This document shows, one piece after another, positions 6,593 through 15,694 of a DNA stretch of 64,000 nucleotides. Where the stretch lies: the NCBI RefSeq assembly GCF_010727325.1, contig NZ_AP022566.1, positions 124,001 to 188,000 on the forward strand, in the 5' to 3' direction. A model generated the notes under the pieces. It ran no database searches, had not been told where the DNA came from, and saw nothing but the letters and a program-made list of their open reading frames with translations. Source of the stretch: Mycolicibacterium alvei (GTDB lineage Bacteria > Actinomycetota > Actinomycetes > Mycobacteriales > Mycobacteriaceae). The number at the start of each line of letters is the position of its first letter. Positions within the stretch are counted from its first letter, which is position 1. The translations under genes and the position numbers were made by a program.

Positions 6593-7897
6593 GTGGTGGA
6601 TGTCTCCAAGGGGTCCAAGACAGATCTGGCGGCCGCCAGGTACACGGTCAGCGTGACAGCGAACAATGCGGCCGCGGTGGACCTGTTGGCGGTGGCACTC
6701 GATGCGAGTGGACAGGTCCGCTCCGACTCGGACTTCGTGTTCTTCAACAATCCCTCGGCCGCCGGTATCACGCTGGTTGACGGCCACACCGCCCAAATCG
6801 ACCTACAGGCGGTGCCTGCCGACGTCGAGCGACTGGTGGTGGCCGCCAGCACCGAAGCGCAAGGGTTGCGGTTCGCCGATGTCACGGCCCTAGCCGTCAA
6901 TGTCGGCTCGCAGGCAGACACAATCCGATTCATCCCGCCGGCGTTGAGCACCGAGACCGTGGTGCAGCTGGTCGCCTTGTACCGGCGCTCAGGCCGCTGG
7001 CGCCTCGACGCGATCGGCCAGGGCTACGCAGATGGATTGGCTTCGTTTGCACGCAATTTCGGGATCTCCGTCGACGATGAGCCGAGCCCGGTAACCCCAC
7101 CAGAAGCGCCGCAGCCCGCACCGAGCACCCCGGCGGCCAAGCCGATCAACATGACCAAGGTTGCGGTCGTGCTGACCAAGGATTCCCCGACAAAGACTGC
7201 CACCATCGACCTCCGCAAGAGCCAGGGCGATCCCAACTGGGTCCTGACTGTCGGCCTCGAGTGGGACGGCCGAGGCGCCACCTACGACACCAATGGTCGC
7301 GTAAAGTCCTGGGGCACGGGCGATTTGGATGTCTATTTCTTCTGCCGCAATGAGGTTACCAACGAATACGTGGTCATCAGCGGGGACCGCGGCCGGCAAG
7401 GCAGCCTTCAGAAGTGGCCTCACGTGCAGCACTATGGCGACAGCCAAAACCCCGGCAAGGGAAACAAGCCCGCCGTCGAACAGGTGCAGGTCCTACCCCA
7501 GGAGAACGGCGATCTCCTAGTTAATATTTACCAGAGCGTCGATAATGGTATGGGCGCCATCAACACCTTCGGCCGGCCCCGGTGCGCGATCCGCTACGGC
7601 CGCGCCGGCCGCGACGGACTGCCCGGGCCCGACGCCGACGAGATCCTGGTCTATGTCGGCAACAACAAGAACTCGTACTGGGCCACAGTGGCCCACATCG
7701 ACGTCCAAGACGGCATCCTCACCGTCGACGGCGACACTCGCTACAGCGCACGGTTCAACGAACGCATGCCCGGTCTAGACACCGCCGGCAAATGGGTTCG
7801 AGAGCCCGACGGCGGACCCGTCGGACAAAGCAAAAGCAAGAACAAAGGCCAAGGCTTGACGCGCTACAGCGGGCACTGCCAGCCGTCGAAACGCTAG
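6593..7897 (+). CDS. two-domain divergent TerD-family protein, 434 aa
   Basis: The start is GTG 6593 or the next codon; GAGGGG lies upstream. Residues 1-160 resemble the N-terminal domains of the proteins at 53580 and 54867: SDSDFVFFNN, then VALYRRSGRWRLDAIGQGYA. A proline-rich linker follows, then a second domain (LTVGLEWDGR, GDLDVYFFCR, ADEILVYVGN) with the TerD beta-sandwich layout but without the acidic DLDASA and [10 protein letters not shown] calcium loops of canonical TerD. TerD proteins bind Ca2+ and act in tellurite, phage and stress tolerance. This copy stands 37 kb from the main Ter cluster and may have lost metal binding. Confidence 0.85.
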   Translation: MVDVSKGSKTDLAAARYTVSVTANNAAAVDLLAVALDASGQVRSDSDFVFFNNPSAAGITLVDGHTAQIDLQAVPADVERLVVAASTEAQGLRFADVTALAVNVGSQADTIRFIPPALSTETVVQLVALYRRSGRWRLDAIGQGYADGLASFARNFGISVDDEPSPVTPPEAPQPAPSTPAAKPINMTKVAVVLTKDSPTKTATIDLRKSQGDPNWVLTVGLEWDGRGATYDTNGRVKSWGTGDLDVYFFCRNEVTNEYVVISGDRGRQGSLQKWPHVQHYGDSQNPGKGNKPAVEQVQVLPQENGDLLVNIYQSVDNGMGAINTFGRPRCAIRYGRAGRDGLPGPDADEILVYVGNNKNSYWATVAHIDVQDGILTVDGDTRYSARFNERMPGLDTAGKWVREPDGGPVGQSKSKNKGQGLTRYSGHCQPSKR

Positions 7898-8017
7898 CCA
7901 GGCAGCGGGCGCGCCAGAAACGCGGCCCGAGAAGGCCATTCAGTCTCTACCAACCCGCTGACATATCGACCTGCTGACCCAGGAATGGCGCACGGCCCGT
8001 GAGCCGGAGACCCGCAC

Positions 8018-9829
8018 CTAACGGAACGCCAGGCCCACCACATACGCGGCGGGAACCGTCACGCTGTCATGCATCCCATCCGGAGTGAACTCCAACGAGC
8101 CGTTGGCCTGGACCGACTCAACAGTCCCGTCGATCTCCTCTACGCACCACCCCGCGCCATCGAACGATCGGCACTCGACTTCCAGTCGAGCTTCCATACT
8201 GCGCCCGCCACCAGCTGGAAAGCCGATTGAGAGCAGCTCGTAGTCGTCGACGCCGTAGACGAAGTGCGCACGTTCAAGTGCACACCTCACCGCGAACCAC
8301 GACCACGGTTCATCGGCGTACGGCCGTGGCGGCACGGCTCCAGGACGCAAGGGCCGGGAATGTTCGTACCAGTAGGGATTGGCCGCCGAAGCATTGTCTC
8401 TGAGCGCCCGAGCTTCCTCAACCACACTCGACGGCTTCCGACGCGCCACGAATTCCCCTTCCACCAAGGCAACTCCGTGTTGACGCAGCATCTTGACCGA
8501 CTGGCGCCGCTGGTCGGTGATCGGCTCACTCCGCAGCGGCGTCCGCAATTCGGCCGTGTGCGCCGCCGCCCACGCCGGGGCTCGAACGACGGCCACCTTC
8601 TCCTCGAAACCAAACGGGCGGCGCTCCACAGCGACTGGCCCACCGATCACCTCGAACTGCGACAGGTAGGCGATGGCCTCCATCCCATCCCCGGTGAGAG
8701 GCCACCACGGAATGCAAATCAGGTGAGTGCACTCATTGCTTGCGTCGAGGTGACTATCGAGCAGCCCTGCCGCGGCCATATCGAGCCTTGCGATCCAGTC
8801 CCGTATCAGCACGCGCCGGTGGTCCTGGGCGATCCTCAACGCCCAACTATGCACCGAATCGCCAGGCTCCACCGTCGGCTCATGCAGGGCACAGGTGGGC
8901 AATGAGGCCAAGTCATGGACATGGGGGAATTCATCGTCGAGGTAGGCGGCCGCGATCGCCGCGAGATCCGACCCAGTCGGGGAGCCACTCTTGAGGGCGT
9001 GCCTCCAAATGCCGGCCACCACACGCCACGGCTCAGCTTGTTTGTAGGTCGACGCCGGCGAGAACATACGGGTGTAGGCGTCCTGAGCGACCCCGCAGCC
9101 AGAGATCTTCAGCACCGCGGCCGACTCCTGCAACACCGCACTTTCGGTTTCGACCATGAGCACGGCCCGCTCCAAGACCGCAGAAATTCCAGGGTTCTCA
9201 CCGATACTGTCGGCTACACACTCGGCTACCACTTTGACTTCGTCGCGGTACGCGCCCAGCGCGCTACGCAGTCCCGCTACCGCCTCTGTCCAATCCTTGC
9301 CCTTCACAGCACGCAGCCGCTCGTCCCAGACTCGACCAGTCAGCGGCTGTCTGGCTTTCCATCGGGCGAACTGTAACCACGTCCAAGCTTCGTCAGCGCT
9401 ACGTCGTCCATCCTCCAGCCAGTCAAGTCCACGGAACAACTCTGCCGCCACGGCCACAAAAGCATCCGCTGGCGCGGAGATGGAAACTGCACGCGCGCAG
9501 CTCATGCATATAGAACCGATCGATTCTGAAAAGCCGAGAGCAGGCGACCGATCTGTTACCCACGGGGCGGGGCGTTTCTCGTTCGGGGAATACCACTGGC
9601 GAAACCCTGGCATGTGCTTGCATCGACTACGCCGGTGCGCCCAGTGGAACTTCGCTTTTGCCGAGGCCTGGTACAGCGGGATGGTCGCTTCGGCGAGGCT
9701 GCGCGGCAGGTCGATGCCCAACGCGGCGAACCGTTGCGGCGTAGCCGCGGCGAGGTCGGCGAGCATAAGGGCAGTATGCCCCTCCCGGAGGGTTCCGGAC
9801 TGTAGTTGTGGAAGCGAGCCGCGCATCAC
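8018..9829 (-). CDS. large orphan protein, 603 aa
   Basis: The frame opens at GTG 9829 with an ATG next to it; ATG 9766 is an alternative, 14 bases from a GGGAGG. No Walker, HTH or membrane segment is visible. Residues about 65-115 hold RSRCKH and SICMSCA, a possible C-x2-H / C-x2-C metal site. The rest is mixed alpha/beta with conserved-looking tryptophans (DEAWTWLQFARWKA, EPWSWFAVRCALE). I do not recognise the family. Its length and codon use are those of a real gene. It is separated from neighbours by about 200 bases on the upstream side, so it is probably transcribed alone. Confidence 0.8.
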   Translation of the reverse strand: MMRGSLPQLQSGTLREGHTALMLADLAAATPQRFAALGIDLPRSLAEATIPLYQASAKAKFHWAHRRSRCKHMPGFRQWYSPNEKRPAPWVTDRSPALGFSESIGSICMSCARAVSISAPADAFVAVAAELFRGLDWLEDGRRSADEAWTWLQFARWKARQPLTGRVWDERLRAVKGKDWTEAVAGLRSALGAYRDEVKVVAECVADSIGENPGISAVLERAVLMVETESAVLQESAAVLKISGCGVAQDAYTRMFSPASTYKQAEPWRVVAGIWRHALKSGSPTGSDLAAIAAAYLDDEFPHVHDLASLPTCALHEPTVEPGDSVHSWALRIAQDHRRVLIRDWIARLDMAAAGLLDSHLDASNECTHLICIPWWPLTGDGMEAIAYLSQFEVIGGPVAVERRPFGFEEKVAVVRAPAWAAAHTAELRTPLRSEPITDQRRQSVKMLRQHGVALVEGEFVARRKPSSVVEEARALRDNASAANPYWYEHSRPLRPGAVPPRPYADEPWSWFAVRCALERAHFVYGVDDYELLSIGFPAGGGRSMEARLEVECRSFDGAGWCVEEIDGTVESVQANGSLEFTPDGMHDSVTVPAAYVVGLAFR

Positions 9830-10037
9830 AATTCACTTCACAAATCTTCTGCCCTGCAATCGGTCCCGCACCCCTATCACATCTGATGGCAACCGTCTGC
9901 CCCACTAGCGACACGTCCGGGAACCAAGAATTCAGCCCAATCACGCTGCGCACCTGCAGGTTGCAAGATCACAAGTACGAGCTCAAGGGGCAAGCGTGAG
10001 AGCGCGCAATCCCGCGTTGGAAATGCGACGCCGATCG

Positions 10038-10781
10038 TCAATTCCCTGTCTGCATACCGTCGAGCACCGCGTTGTACCGAGGGATCAGAGCCGGGTCGGT
10101 CGGGTGGCTGCCGCCTTCGGTGTAACGCAGGAAGACCGTGCCCTTCAGATAGCCCGACGGATAAATCGATGCCCACTTCGCCGCCGAGTCGACGTCAGGG
10201 AACTGATAGACCGAAAAGTAGTCGGTCGTCACCAGCTGAACGCAGCCCGCTTTCTGGCAGATCCGCGACGAGTTGTCCCGCGGATCCACAACCGGCAGGC
10301 CCGCGGCTGAGATCGCATCAACGACCTGCTGGGCGGTCAACGCCGCGGGCGCCGCTGTAGGCAGCGGGTCGGGCGGGCACTTCCCACCGTCGACCAGGGC
10401 GACCTCGTGCTGCGCCTCATCAAGGCCTGTGCGCGCCGCGCCAATGGCGCCGATCGCGAACTTGCCGTTGCCTAGTCGGTTGTCGACGTCACGGGTGCCG
10501 CCGGCCGAGCAGTTGATCGAGACAAAGTAGCCGTCGTCTTTGTCCTCAAACTTGCGTTGGAGATCGGCGATGATCGCCTCCGCTTCCCCATGGGTCGGCA
10601 TTTTGCTGACGTATACCTCAAGGCTGCTGGGCTTCTTGCCGATCTCCAATCGGTAGGCCGGCGCTGCAGTGCCCACGTCGCTCGGCGCCGCGGCGTCAGT
10701 CGAGGATTCGGTGGCGCACGCCCCCACAATGGCGACTGACAGCACGGCGCCGAGCAGCAAGACCTTGTTCACGCTGGCCAT
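10038..10781 (-). CDS. putative lipoprotein, 247 aa
   Basis: ATG 10781 gives a signal sequence ending in AIVGAC, a lipobox. The mature protein contains two halves separated by a proline/alanine stretch. The first has four-residue spaced acidic runs (KFEDKDDGYFVSINCSAGG), the second ICQKAGCVQLVTTDYFSVYQF. Four cysteines outside the lipobox could form two disulfides in the envelope. No family recognised, but the pattern is typical of mycobacterial surface lipoproteins. Confidence 0.8.
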   Translation of the reverse strand: MASVNKVLLLGAVLSVAIVGACATESSTDAAAPSDVGTAAPAYRLEIGKKPSSLEVYVSKMPTHGEAEAIIADLQRKFEDKDDGYFVSINCSAGGTRDVDNRLGNGKFAIGAIGAARTGLDEAQHEVALVDGGKCPPDPLPTAAPAALTAQQVVDAISAAGLPVVDPRDNSSRICQKAGCVQLVTTDYFSVYQFPDVDSAAKWASIYPSGYLKGTVFLRYTEGGSHPTDPALIPRYNAVLDGMQTGN

Positions 10782-10991
10782 CGTGTCAGATTCGGCCCTG
10801 GTTGGACGGACACTCGCCTACTTCGCGAACACTTCTCGCAGCATGTAGGAACATGGCGCAACAATTGCAGCAGCCTGCGCGCCTCTCAGACCGCTGCGCT
10901 CCCCCGCACTCCCCGGACCGCACACGAGGCTGGTTGTCGGTCGCCGCCGATAGAGTGCGCCCCACCCGCTCAGACAAAGGAGCAACCAACC

Positions 10992-11387
10992 GTGAGCATC
11001 GTGATGAGCGACGTACTGGCATTGAGAGAGGCCGCCACAGCGCGCATCAAAGACCGCACTGATGATCCCAATTCCTTTGCCTACCACACAGGTTCAGCCA
11101 ACGCCGCCAGGGCAGTGCTCTACGCGCTCGCAGCAGGCGAAACCGTCACCGAGAACGACCTAGAGCACACGCTCACCACGCTCACCGCACGTCTCCAACA
11201 GTCCCTCGAACACCAACACCACTGGTACTACAGCGGCGAGATCGCGATGACAACCTACCTTCTGCAGCAATGGCCCACCGGAAAAGTCGACGCCGAAACC
11301 TCCTGCGCGCAACCGGCCCTGGCCACGCACACACCGAGTCGGCCATTGATCCGGAGCGCCTCAGTCGCCACTGCCGAGAACACTTGA
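10992..11387 (+). CDS. hypothetical helical protein, 131 aa
   Basis: GTG 10992 follows AAAGGAG at about 9 bases, which decides the start. The product is nearly all helix for residues 1-95 (DVLALREAATARIKDRTDD, then LEHTLTTLTARLQQSLEHQ) with a short disordered tail. No motif recognised. It stands alone between two minus-strand units. Confidence 0.65.
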   Translation: MSIVMSDVLALREAATARIKDRTDDPNSFAYHTGSANAARAVLYALAAGETVTENDLEHTLTTLTARLQQSLEHQHHWYYSGEIAMTTYLLQQWPTGKVDAETSCAQPALATHTPSRPLIRSASVATAENT

Positions 11388-11467
11388 GCTCGTCCATCGA
11401 TCTCACCTCCGGCAGGTGCGTGGCCACAACCATGTGCTGAACGCCCGCAACATGTTTCGACTGAGAA

Positions 11468-11758
11468 CTAGCCGCCTGAGCGTCGGGTGAAGGCACGAAA
11501 GTCCTCCTCCATCGCGCCGAGTGCCCTTTGGAGTTGGGTGAGAATGCCAACGGTGGCTTGCGCTGCCTCGGCGGTTTTGGCTGCTGAAATTGCAGATGCT
11601 CTGGCTGCGTACGCGTTGGCCACTTCGGCGCATGCCCGCGCATAGTTGATTGCGCTCTCGCCAGTGGGCGCGTGTTGGGCGTTGAGGATCTCGGAGGCTT
11701 GTCCGAGCAGTTTGGCAACGATGTCTTCGGGTTGCGCTCTGGTGGGGTTGATGGTCAT
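11468..11758 (-). CDS. small helical protein, paralogue of the gene at 11800
   Basis: The 96-residue protein contains APTGESAINYARACAEVANA followed by a long amphipathic helix. The neighbouring gene encodes APVGTAEINYASELATAIAA in the same position, so the two are diverged tandem paralogues. Length of about 70-95 residues and all-helical make-up recall small secreted helical-hairpin proteins, but no WxG motif is present, so type VII secretion cannot be claimed. Function unknown. Confidence 0.7.
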   Translation of the reverse strand: MTINPTRAQPEDIVAKLLGQASEILNAQHAPTGESAINYARACAEVANAYAARASAISAAKTAEAAQATVGILTQLQRALGAMEEDFRAFTRRSGG

Positions 11759-11799
11759 GTGCCGGACCGTAAAGGTTGGCGACTGACCTTGTCTAACAC

Positions 11800-12015
11800 C
11801 TAGGCCACATTCGTTTCCTGGACCCCCGTTTCACCGCTGTTGCGGGGGTCCAACGCCCTGAGCGAGCGCTCAATATTGTTGAGCATGTTGACGGCGATCT
11901 CGGTGAGGTCTGCGGTTCTGTTTGCCGCGTTGGCGGTCGCGGTCGCGGCGATGGCAGTGGCCAGCTCGGAGGCGTAGTTGATCTCAGCGGTCCCGACGGG
12001 TGCGTGCGGGGTCAT
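11800..12015 (-). CDS. small helical protein, paralogue of the gene at 11468
   Basis: I prefer ATG 12015 (71 aa, starting MTPHAPVGTAEINYAS) over an upstream start at 12123, which would add a basic low-complexity stretch. The rest is an alanine-rich amphipathic helix followed by MLNNIERSLRALDPRN. It aligns over its length with the downstream gene. The two are 41 bases apart and probably co-transcribed. Confidence 0.65.
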   Translation of the reverse strand: MTPHAPVGTAEINYASELATAIAATATANAANRTADLTEIAVNMLNNIERSLRALDPRNSGETGVQETNVA

Positions 12016-12163
12016 GCACCGGAACCTATGGCGGTAACCGTCGCCATGGGTGCCACGAAGGGTGTGTCGTCCCGGTCGCCACGGTGGTGCGCTTCCGGCG
12101 CAGCATGCCGTCATCTCTGCCATCTCCGCTGGCGATCGCGGCCATTAGCCCTACAGTAGATTC

Positions 12164-12370
12164 ATGCAGGTACTGGGGGGGCTCACTGTTGGCGTGATCG
12201 TCGCGCTCTTATTCGCGGTCGTATTCGTCGGCGTTTTCGTACACCACTTTTGGCCGCTACTACTAGCCGGATACGTAATCTGGGGCCTCGTTAAGCTGGT
12301 GCAGCATTTCCGTAGAGACAGCACCTACGGCGCGCCGCCCCCCATCCCTGCTGACTATTACCGCAGCTAG
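12164..12370 (+). CDS. small membrane protein, 68 aa
   Basis: The peptide has one long or two closely packed hydrophobic segments: VGVIVALLFAVVFVGVFVHH, then FWPLLLAGYVIWGLV, and ends in a positively charged tail (QHFRRDS) and a proline-rich end, predicted to lie in the cytoplasm. A TACAGT hexamer lies just before the ATG, so the message may be nearly leaderless. It precedes the gene at 12415 by 44 bases and may be co-transcribed. Confidence 0.7.
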   Translation: MQVLGGLTVGVIVALLFAVVFVGVFVHHFWPLLLAGYVIWGLVKLVQHFRRDSTYGAPPPIPADYYRS

Positions 12371-12414
12371 ACGTCATGGCCGAATCGGGGCTCAGCAAGA
12401 TCGGGGGGTAACGC

Positions 12415-13032
12415 ATGGAAGGCTGGTTGGAGCGCACCGGCGAGCATTGGCCGGCAGCGACATCTAGACGTGGTCAGCCTGAGCAATGGTGGGACTATGC
12501 GCACACCGCTGCCGTGGGGCTGCTCGACGGGAAGCCGCCTCCACCTGTGCAGGTATACGGTCCTGTGCTGATGCGCGGCGAGGCGGCATTCTTTACGGCC
12601 AGCGCCGACTATTCGCGGCTGTATAGCGGCGACGGTAGCTACACATCGACAGGCCTGCTCGCACTGGGGAGCCCGGGATTCATGATCGGGGCCTTCGCCG
12701 CCAGCGGCTACATCAACCACCGCCGCAAAGCCGCCGCGCGGCGCGACGCTCAGCAGCGGTGGAGAGATTCCCAGCGGGTTGGCTTGATCGGAACCAGCCA
12801 GCGGTTACTGGTGAACGTCGCCAGACATGGGTGGTTGTCGTTCGACTATGGCGCCGTCACCGAGTACTACCCCGACCTTGGCAAGCGAACGCTCACCTTG
12901 GGTTTCGGTCAGGAGGCCTCGCCGATGCGCTTATCAGGCCCCCCGGTGTTGGCTGCGTGCGTTTTGGTTAGCGCGGCGGTCGCCCCTGACTCGTGGCATC
13001 AGGACCCACGCCTGGCGCCGCTCCTCAGGTGA
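12415..13032 (+). CDS. hypothetical protein with one hydrophobic segment, 205 aa
   Basis: The start ATG follows GGGGGGT. Residues 1-75 are soluble, a hydrophobic stretch (LLALGSPGFMIGAFAASGYI) at about 80-100 is followed by a very basic helix (NHRRKAAARRDAQQRWRD), then a C-terminal domain with RLLVNVARHGWLSFDYGAVTE that resembles a PH-like beta sheet. This layout suggests a monotopic membrane protein with cytoplasmic end domain. No known family recognised. Confidence 0.7.
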   Translation: MEGWLERTGEHWPAATSRRGQPEQWWDYAHTAAVGLLDGKPPPPVQVYGPVLMRGEAAFFTASADYSRLYSGDGSYTSTGLLALGSPGFMIGAFAASGYINHRRKAAARRDAQQRWRDSQRVGLIGTSQRLLVNVARHGWLSFDYGAVTEYYPDLGKRTLTLGFGQEASPMRLSGPPVLAACVLVSAAVAPDSWHQDPRLAPLLR

Positions 13033-13114
13033 TCCGATCAGATCTGGTCAGGTCATTCGAACTTGGGTCCGAAGTGGCAACTTCTGAACGATCGTTGACA
13101 GGGATGAACGGCTG

Positions 13115-15364
13115 TCACGCAGACGCTGGCACCTTCAACTGATCGAGGTTCCACTGCCAGTAGCCGTAATCGGAGTACCGGTCCCGCGCATCCTGCGCAT
13201 CGCTAGCTGCGCGCACCGCAACTTCAGCACCTGCCAACTGGGCCTCACAGAACGCCTTCCACGCAGCCACCCGCACCGCGGTGTCCAACTCCGGACTCAA
13301 ACTCAGTGTGACGTTCAGCCAGAGGTCACTGGCCCGAGCAGGGTCTGCCGTCACCTGCTCAGCCGCCGACGGCAGCAGCGAAGCCAAGGCCGCCACAGTC
13401 TTTCCCTCGACCTCACCAGCCAATTCCGGATCAACGACCTCCAGCCGTTCCAAGCCACCGATCATCGACTCTTGAGCAGGCAAGTCATCAGGCGAGACCG
13501 TATGCACCTCAACACGACTCACATCATTGATCCCGATGGCCTGCTCGAAGCCCGCCAGGAGAATCAGGGGGTCCCCGGTCGCAACAGCCCACGCCTGAAC
13601 CGCGCGGACCGGCTGACCGATCCACGACATCCGAACAGCAGCAGGAATGTCCCCGTGCGCGAAAACATGCGATGAAGCCAACATTGCACTGTCCGGCCGC
13701 GGCAAGCGCACCGAAGCCGGAAGCCAACCCAGCCCAATATTGTTGGCCACCACCAACATTCCATCCGCCCGACCACCCACACACCACAACAGCTCAGGCC
13801 AGCGCCGCGTCGCAGCATGCAGCGCCGCGCACAACGTACGGGCCTCACTAGCCACACGACCCCGGCTATCGCCGGTGGCCTGCGCGATCGATCGCCGCAC
13901 CACCTCGGCGCGCGACATCGCCGCCGGCACCACCGACGACGCACCCACACCCGCCGGCGAAGCTGGCGCACTCACCGGCGGCGGAGGCGCGGCGGCCGAC
14001 ATCGGCGCCGGCGCGGGCCCTCCACCAGCAGGCGAAGACATCAACGGCGGCATCATCCCGCCCATACCACCCATGCCGCCCGCTGGCACATGCGATACAG
14101 GCTGCGCTGTCACCGGGGTCGCGGCCGCAGGAGCAGGCGCGGCAGTCGCCGCCGCGGGGGGAACAACCGGGGTCGCCGAAGGCGGCGGAGTCATCGGCGC
14201 GACCGGCCCAGCCCCACCCGACGGCGCTGCTGGCGGCGGCACGAACGCTCCAGCTCCAGGCGTGTTGTTCAACAACGACCCCGATGCCGCGCTCAACGGC
14301 TTATCGAACGCGGCCGGCGACACCGGTGTTGCCCCACCAGGACTGCCCAGCGGCGAAGACGGCAACGACGGCAACGACGGCGGCTTGGGCGCGCCACCGC
14401 CACCAAGTGGCGACGACGGCATCGACGGCGAACCTATGCCCCCAGGCATAGGGCTGGACGGACTGGTCGTCGTATTCGGCGTACCCATGTCATGGCCAAC
14501 CTCAGCGGGCGCAGGCTCGGAGGTGCCGTCGGTCGTGGCTCGATGGTCGGGGGACGATTTGTCGTCAGAACCGATGTCTGTGCCGGCATCACCCTTGCTG
14601 GCGTTGTTGCCGTCCGCTTTCTCGCCCGACTTCCCCTCAGACCCTTGATCTGCGCCCTTCTTTGAGTCCTTCTTGCCTGCGCCGTCACCCTTCGAATCAC
14701 TTTGAGAGCCAACGTCAGCACCGGAAGCGGGGCCCGGCGCCTGTGGTGCAGGGCTCTCCGGGTGCGATCCGAAACTGGCGGGTTGCACGCTGTGCTCAGC
14801 GGGCTGCACTCTCGGTGCAGTTGCGGCAGGAGGCAGAGTCGGCGACGGCTCAATTACCGGCACCGCCGGTATCCGGCCTGCACCTTGGGCAACAGTCCGC
14901 ACATTCTCGGCGTGGACCTCGTTGATTCGCGCAATGATGTCGCAAGCGCGGAGCCAGGCTGGCCGATTGGTGTTGTTCTCGATGCCGCGGATGTCTTCGT
15001 GTGCCCTGTCTACCCTGTCCCGGATCTCCATCTTGACATCGTCAACAGTGTCAACGGCCTGTTGAACCCATTTTCGCCAGTCCTCCGAATAGTCGGCCGT
15101 GTCGATTGCCTGGCGGACAGTACGGTCAGCGAAGTCTCGGATCGGCTCGAACAGGTCGCCGCCAAAGGTGTCGTAGATCTCCCACCTGTTGCTTCGCGAA
15201 GTCGCAACAGTTGCCTCGGTGCGGATCACCCTGGCATTTGCCGCGGCGAGATATCCAGCGAGTGTTGCCGACGACACCTGCGGCCATGCAACACCCGCTG
15301 TCATCGCAGCAGCGTATTTGCCTGTAGGGCGATCATCGACACCCATAGTGGTCACCGCGGCCAT
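13115..15364 (-). CDS. 749-aa protein with proline/glycine-rich centre
   Basis: Residues 1-165 form a helical domain (AGVAWPQVSSATLAGYLAAA at about 24-43). Residues 170-480 are low-complexity: a Ser/Gly/Asp/Lys-rich part, then repeated SSPLGGGGAPKPPSLPS and APAAATPVTAQPV-type segments. Residues 490-749 form a globular domain ending in YGYWQWNLDQLKVP. The overall plan (helical N-terminus, disordered linker, conserved C-terminus) resembles large mycobacterial proteins carrying DUF5631/DUF5632 near ESX loci; that resemblance is from memory and not certain. It is probably in one operon with the four minus-strand genes upstream. Confidence 0.8.
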   Translation of the reverse strand: MAAVTTMGVDDRPTGKYAAAMTAGVAWPQVSSATLAGYLAAANARVIRTEATVATSRSNRWEIYDTFGGDLFEPIRDFADRTVRQAIDTADYSEDWRKWVQQAVDTVDDVKMEIRDRVDRAHEDIRGIENNTNRPAWLRACDIIARINEVHAENVRTVAQGAGRIPAVPVIEPSPTLPPAATAPRVQPAEHSVQPASFGSHPESPAPQAPGPASGADVGSQSDSKGDGAGKKDSKKGADQGSEGKSGEKADGNNASKGDAGTDIGSDDKSSPDHRATTDGTSEPAPAEVGHDMGTPNTTTSPSSPMPGGIGSPSMPSSPLGGGGAPKPPSLPSLPSSPLGSPGGATPVSPAAFDKPLSAASGSLLNNTPGAGAFVPPPAAPSGGAGPVAPMTPPPSATPVVPPAAATAAPAPAAATPVTAQPVSHVPAGGMGGMGGMMPPLMSSPAGGGPAPAPMSAAAPPPPVSAPASPAGVGASSVVPAAMSRAEVVRRSIAQATGDSRGRVASEARTLCAALHAATRRWPELLWCVGGRADGMLVVANNIGLGWLPASVRLPRPDSAMLASSHVFAHGDIPAAVRMSWIGQPVRAVQAWAVATGDPLILLAGFEQAIGINDVSRVEVHTVSPDDLPAQESMIGGLERLEVVDPELAGEVEGKTVAALASLLPSAAEQVTADPARASDLWLNVTLSLSPELDTAVRVAAWKAFCEAQLAGAEVAVRAASDAQDARDRYSDYGYWQWNLDQLKVPASA

Positions 15365-15418
15365 AAGTCCCTATTCTGCCGGGCGTTGGGCAGTCACCTG
15401 CGATGAAATCGTGCAGAG

Positions 15419-15694
15419 TTAGACGTAACGCGTCGTCGACTCAACAGACGACGCTGCGGCTTCGTCCTTCTCCTCAACATGACCGTGCGTAACACCAGAG
15501 CGAGTGCTGAGTTCAACACCCCGTTGAGCGTCCGCCTCCTCCCGAGCTGTGAGCTCGGACTCTGCGAGAGGCATCGCTTGCAGTGCCACTGAAATTGGGT
15601 CAGCTCCGCCAACCGGGGCCGCAAAAGCCGCCGATGGTGAGCATGTACTACCCACCACCGGCGGCGCTGCGCGCATCGACATCGAGGACGCCAC
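15419..15694 (-). CDS. small hypothetical protein, 91 aa
   Basis: GTG 15694 overlaps the stop of the upstream gene as TAGTG, which I take as the start. The protein is alanine-rich with ADPISVALQAMPLAESELTA and an acidic tail. It sits between the duplicated membrane protein and the 749-residue gene and looks co-translated with them. No family recognised; the composition is not strongly diagnostic, so confidence is moderate. Confidence 0.55.
   Translation of the reverse strand: MASSMSMRAAPPVVGSTCSPSAAFAAPVGGADPISVALQAMPLAESELTAREEADAQRGVELSTRSGVTHGHVEEKDEAAASSVESTTRYV

Noticed and set aside
11468..12015. Pair of small helical proteins as WxG100/ESX substrates
   Set aside because: Size and helices fit, but there is no WxG turn, no YxxxD/E signal and no secretion ATPase nearby.
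13647..14665. Long plus-strand frames (333 and 282 aa) opposite the 749-aa gene
   Set aside because: They mirror the proline/glycine-rich codons of the real gene; no ribosome site and repetitive G/A/P or R composition.
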